DNA from: Oscillospiraceae bacterium
GTDB lineage: Bacteria > Bacillota > Clostridia > Oscillospirales > UBA929
NCBI GenBank assembly: GCA_031271525.1
Contig: JAISVO010000065.1
Location: forward strand, 1 to 16,035
Reading direction: 5' to 3'
Length of the DNA: 16,035 nucleotides
In this document: one piece after another, positions 13,815-16,035 of the stretch
Layout of the letters: the number at the start of each line of letters is the position of its first letter
Position numbering within the stretch: position 1 is the first letter of the stretch
The notes under the pieces: generated by a model
Databases searched by the model: none
What the model was told of the DNA's origin: nothing
Seen by the model: only the letters and a program-made list of their open reading frames with translations
Program-made: the position numbers and the translations under genes

Positions 13815-15149
13815 TTATCCTAATAAACCCCGAAGGTTTTTCGGCACTTTTCCGCCGGCCATCTGCTTTGCCAGCGACTTCATCATGTCAAACTGCTTCA
13901 GCAGCCGGTTGATGTCCTCTACCTTGGTGCCGCTGCCGGCCGCGATACGGCGCTTGCGTGACGAGTTGAGGATCGCGGGGTTCTCGCGTTCGCCCGGGGT
14001 CATTGACAGGACGATCGCTTCGGTGCGGTTCATCGAGCGCTCGTCGAACTTCGCGTCCCGCAGGGCACCCTTGTTGATGCCGGGGATCATCCCCATGATG
14101 TCGTTCATGCTCCCCATCCCGCGCAGCTGCCCGATTTGGCTGAGGTAATCGTTCAGCGTGAAGCGGCCGGCGCGGAGATTTTTCTCCATCTGCTCGGCTT
14201 TCTTCAGGTCGATCGCCTGCTCCGCCTTCTCGATCAGGGTGAGGACGTCGCCCATTCCAAGGATGCGGGACGCCATCCGGTCGGGATAGAACGGCTCGAT
14301 CTGGTCAAGCTTTTCCCCAACGCCGCAGAACTTGATCGGTTTTCCGGTGACCGCGCGCGCCGAAAGCGCCGCCCCGCCCCGGGAGTCGCCGTCCAATTTG
14401 GTCAGCAGGATGCCGTCGATCCCCAGCCGCTCGTTGAAGGTCTGGGCGGCGTTGACGGCGTCCTGACCCGTCATCGCGTCGACGGCCAGCAGGATCTCGT
14501 TGGGGCTGACCGCCTTTTTGATCCGGTTTAGTTCCTCCATCAGGGTGTCGTCGATATGGAGCCGGCCCGCCGTATCGAGGAAGACGAGGTCGTTGCCGTG
14601 TTTTTGCGCGTGTTTGACGCCTTCGGCCGCGATGTTGACCGGATCGGTCTGCCCCATCTCGAAGACCGGCACGCCCAGCTGCTCCCCGACGACTTGGAGC
14701 TGTTTGATCGCCGCCGGGCGGTAGACGTCGCAAGCGACCAGCAGCGGGCGTTTGCCCTGACGCTTGAAGTACCCCGCGAGCTTCGCGCCGTTTGTCGTCT
14801 TCCCGGCGCCTTGCAAGCCCGCCAGCATGACGACGGTCGGCGGCTTGGGGGAAACCGCGAGTTTCAGCGCGCCGTCGTTCGCGCCGCCCATCAGCTCGAC
14901 GAGCTGTTCGTGGACGATCTTGACCACCATCTGGCCCGGCGTGAGGCTCTCAAGGACATCCGCGCCCTTGCACCGTTCGGCGGTACGGGCGCAAAAATCC
15001 TTGACGACCTTGAAGTTGACGTCGGCCTCCAAAAGCGCGAGGCGCACCTCCCGCATGGCTTCCTGTATATCTTTTTCACCGAGGCGGCCCCGGCTCCGCA
15101 GCTTTTTGAAGATGCCGCTCAGCCGTTCGCCGAGGGATTCAAACGCCAT
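13815..15149 (-). CDS. ffh: Signal recognition particle GTPase Ffh (SRP54)
   Basis: The 444-residue protein is a complete Ffh. It has the N domain (1-95, with ALLEADVNFKVVKDF), and the G domain with P-loop GLQGAGKTT (111-119), DVYRPAAIKQL, DTAGRL and TKLD. The methionine-rich M domain from about 300 binds signal peptides, and SGTKVEDINRLLKQF is the SRP-RNA binding helix-turn-helix. Ffh binds the signal sequence of nascent membrane proteins with 4.5S/6S RNA and delivers them to FtsY. The ATG overlaps the ylxM stop (TAATG). The C-terminus is short, ending soon after the M domain, as in many Firmicutes. No SRP RNA gene is visible in the window. Confidence 0.97.
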   Translation of the reverse strand: MAFESLGERLSGIFKKLRSRGRLGEKDIQEAMREVRLALLEADVNFKVVKDFCARTAERCKGADVLESLTPGQMVVKIVHEQLVELMGGANDGALKLAVSPKPPTVVMLAGLQGAGKTTNGAKLAGYFKRQGKRPLLVACDVYRPAAIKQLQVVGEQLGVPVFEMGQTDPVNIAAEGVKHAQKHGNDLVFLDTAGRLHIDDTLMEELNRIKKAVSPNEILLAVDAMTGQDAVNAAQTFNERLGIDGILLTKLDGDSRGGAALSARAVTGKPIKFCGVGEKLDQIEPFYPDRMASRILGMGDVLTLIEKAEQAIDLKKAEQMEKNLRAGRFTLNDYLSQIGQLRGMGSMNDIMGMIPGINKGALRDAKFDERSMNRTEAIVLSMTPGERENPAILNSSRKRRIAAGSGTKVEDINRLLKQFDMMKSLAKQMAGGKVPKNLRGLLG

Positions 15150-15520
15150 TATGTCTTCTCCGCAATCTGGTTGGCAAGGTCTTGGATCCGTTGGCTGTAT
15201 CCCCGGATCGAGGCGCTGCCGCCGTGGTGGTTGTTGGCCGCCTCGATGCTCGCGGCGGCGTCCCGGATCTCCAGAAGCCCGCTCTGGATGGTTTTGTAGC
15301 GTTCCACCAGTGCCAGCTTCTCCTCCATCGTGCGCAGGACTTGGGTCGCGCGCACAACAACATCCCGGACGCCCTGCCGGGTGATGCCGGTATTCTCGGC
15401 AATCTCGCCCAGCGACAGATCGCGGTTGTAGTAGAGGTCGAAGAAATCCTTCTGCTTCTCGGTGAGAACCTCGCCGTAGAAGTCGAAAAGCATACTCATA
15501 ACGAGCGGATCGTCTTTCAC
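15149..15520 (-). CDS. ylxM: YlxM family (UPF0122) helix-turn-helix protein
   Basis: The product of about 123 residues matches YlxM, encoded just ahead of ffh in Firmicutes: the hallmark MLFDFYGEVLTEKQKDFFDL, then LSLGEIAENTGITRQGVRDVV, a sigma-4-like helix-turn-helix. YlxM is thought to act with the SRP, and its fold is that of a DNA-binding protein; the function is not settled. The C-terminal 40 residues, including Asn-Asn-His-His-Gly-Gly, are not like those I remember and may be lineage-specific. I chose GTG 15520 because GGGGTGA lies five bases upstream. A GTG three codons further (15529) is in frame but has almost no room for a ribosome site; it would give 126 residues. The TAA overlaps the ffh start. 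Confidence 0.9.
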   Translation of the reverse strand: MKDDPLVMSMLFDFYGEVLTEKQKDFFDLYYNRDLSLGEIAENTGITRQGVRDVVVRATQVLRTMEEKLALVERYKTIQSGLLEIRDAAASIEAANNHHGGSASIRGYSQRIQDLANQIAEKT

Positions 15521-15552
15521 CGGCGTCACCCCACTTGGTTTGGATGTTTGTT

Positions 15553-15574
15553 TGTAAAGTAAAAAAACTTTACA
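15553..15574. promoter_or_regulatory. Perfect inverted repeat at the start of the ylxM-ffh transcript
   Basis: TGTAAAGT (15553-15560) and ACTTTACA (15567-15574) are perfect mirror arms around six A (on the plus strand). Relative to the minus-strand promoter the repeat covers roughly +1 to +22. It could be a repressor site blocking the start, or a 5' end stem-loop protecting the mRNA. Nothing in the sequence decides between them. Confidence 0.6.
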
Positions 15575-15581
15575 TGTTTAT

Positions 15582-15610
15582 ACTATACTACACCGAAGGG
15601 GGTTTGTCAA
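15582..15610 (-). promoter_or_regulatory. Consensus sigma-A promoter of the ylxM-ffh-rpsP-khpA-rimM operon
   Basis: On the minus strand TTGACA (15610-15605) and TATAGT (15587-15582) are 17 bases apart; the -35 is perfect and the -10 matches 5 of 6. The predicted start is near 15575, leaving a leader of about 55 bases before ylxM. The insertion element begins about 30 bases upstream of the -35 box. Confidence 0.85.
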
Positions 15611-15638
15611 TAGGATTTGATTATGTAAACGAAAAAAA

Positions 15639-15670
15639 TTCTGTTACGGTACAATAGATAGGTAACAGAA
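15639..15670. repeat. Inverted repeat at the left end of the insertion element
   Basis: TTCTGTTAC (15639-15647) is mirrored exactly by GTAACAGAA (15662-15670) with 14 bases between, which include TACAAT (15650-15655), a possible -10 box. It may be a transposase-binding site at the element end, or an operator over a transposase promoter. A TGT at 15642 would fit the 5'-TGT ends common in the IS481 group. Confidence 0.5.
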
Positions 15671-15745
15671 GCAGAGACAAAGAGCGAGTCCTAATGGTAT
15701 AGTGGAGTTACCACACAACACATGCCAAAATGGAGGCTCATTGTC

Positions 15746-16035
15746 ATGGACATGGTAACACAGGAAGCGCATCATCGTCAACGCATGGTTCAGTATTATT
15801 TCAAGCACGGTGGAACGAGGGCATCGTTACGATTTAAGATGAGCCGGAAGACAGTCTATAAATGGGTAAAACGCTACGACGGGACGTTGGAGAGCTTAAA
15901 ATCTGGCAGCCATCGACCTCACAGTCATCCGAAACAACATACGGAATACGAACAGCAGTTGATACGGCGCTTCCTTCGGCGCAATGGCCGGAAAGACCTG
16001 CTGTTAACGTATCAACGATTACGCGAGAAGGGATA
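15746..16035 (+). CDS. Transposase N-terminal part, helix-turn-helix, IS481-like (partial)
   Basis: The frame runs from ATG 15746 to the window edge (96 full codons). TGGAGG (15731-15736) nine bases upstream supports this start; ATG 15752 two codons on is an alternative. Residues about 10-50 form a helix-turn-helix (HHRQRMVQYYFKHGGTRASL followed by FKMSRKTVYKWVKRYDG), and residues 55-65 read SHRPHSHPKQH, a linker I recall from IS481-type transposases of Clostridia. These enzymes have a DDE catalytic domain of the integrase type further on, not visible here. Family placement between IS481 and related IS3-like groups is from memory. The visible part has no stop or frameshift, so the element may be intact. 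Confidence 0.75.
   Translation, partial: MDMVTQEAHHRQRMVQYYFKHGGTRASLRFKMSRKTVYKWVKRYDGTLESLKSGSHRPHSHPKQHTEYEQQLIRRFLRRNGRKDLLLTYQRLREKG

Larger units (their letters stand above)
15639..16035 (+). mobile_element. Left part of an IS481-like insertion sequence (cut by window edge)
   Basis: The sequence here is clearly richer in A and T than the window as a whole, carries the inverted repeat at 15639-15670 and encodes the start of a transposase. The exact left boundary is uncertain (candidate TGT at 15642) and the right end is outside the window, so target-site duplication cannot be checked. The element is divergent from the ylxM promoter and does not interrupt a visible gene. Confidence 0.6.

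Overview
The window is GC-rich DNA with Shine-Dalgarno sites typical of Firmicutes, a SpoVB/MurJ-like flippase, a bacterial V/A-type ATPase operon and the Firmicutes gene order ylxM-ffh-rpsP-khpA-rimM. A high-GC member of the Clostridia (Oscillospirales-like, probably anaerobic and host-associated) fits best. This placement is inferred from gene content; no rRNA or tRNA gene is visible.

Layout. Positions 1-515 (+) hold the end of a SpoVB-like membrane protein, a tiny membrane peptide and a hairpin terminator. Positions 517-2680 (+) are a two-gene unit with its own promoter: an SGNH-fold esterase lipoprotein and an FMN-dependent alpha-hydroxy-acid dehydrogenase-like protein. Positions 2791-12121 (+) are a V-type ATPase operon behind a near-consensus sigma-A promoter, in the order G/H-like stalk subunit, C, I(a), K(c), F, E, A, B, D, followed by a zinc-dependent phospholipase C-like gene. 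Many junctions overlap (ATGA, TGATG) or abut, so the unit is probably one translationally coupled transcript. The main gap, before the proteolipid gene ntpK, carries a perfect 10-bp hairpin. Key residues are present: P-loop and catalytic Glu in A, arginine finger in B, conserved Arg in I and carrier Glu in K. All subunits expected of a working rotary enzyme are here.

Positions 12122-12797 (+) are a separate small unit: a promoter with an inverted repeat around its -10 box, a tandem repeat of a ribosome-binding region, and an orphan ORF. The ORF starts with a short conserved-looking basic module that resembles the RRXRR/PLMP domain of IscB-type proteins, and then has a second strong internal ribosome site. 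It ends at a strong terminator. This is the least explained part of the window.

Positions 12840-15610 (-) are the ylxM-ffh-rpsP-khpA-rimM operon (signal recognition particle GTPase, ribosomal protein S16, KH protein, 16S maturation factor). A consensus promoter drives it, with a perfect inverted repeat right at the predicted transcript start. The usual trmD-rplS tail is missing. Positions 15639-16035 (+) are the left end of an AT-richer insertion element with a helix-turn-helix transposase, cut by the window edge and divergent from the ylxM promoter.
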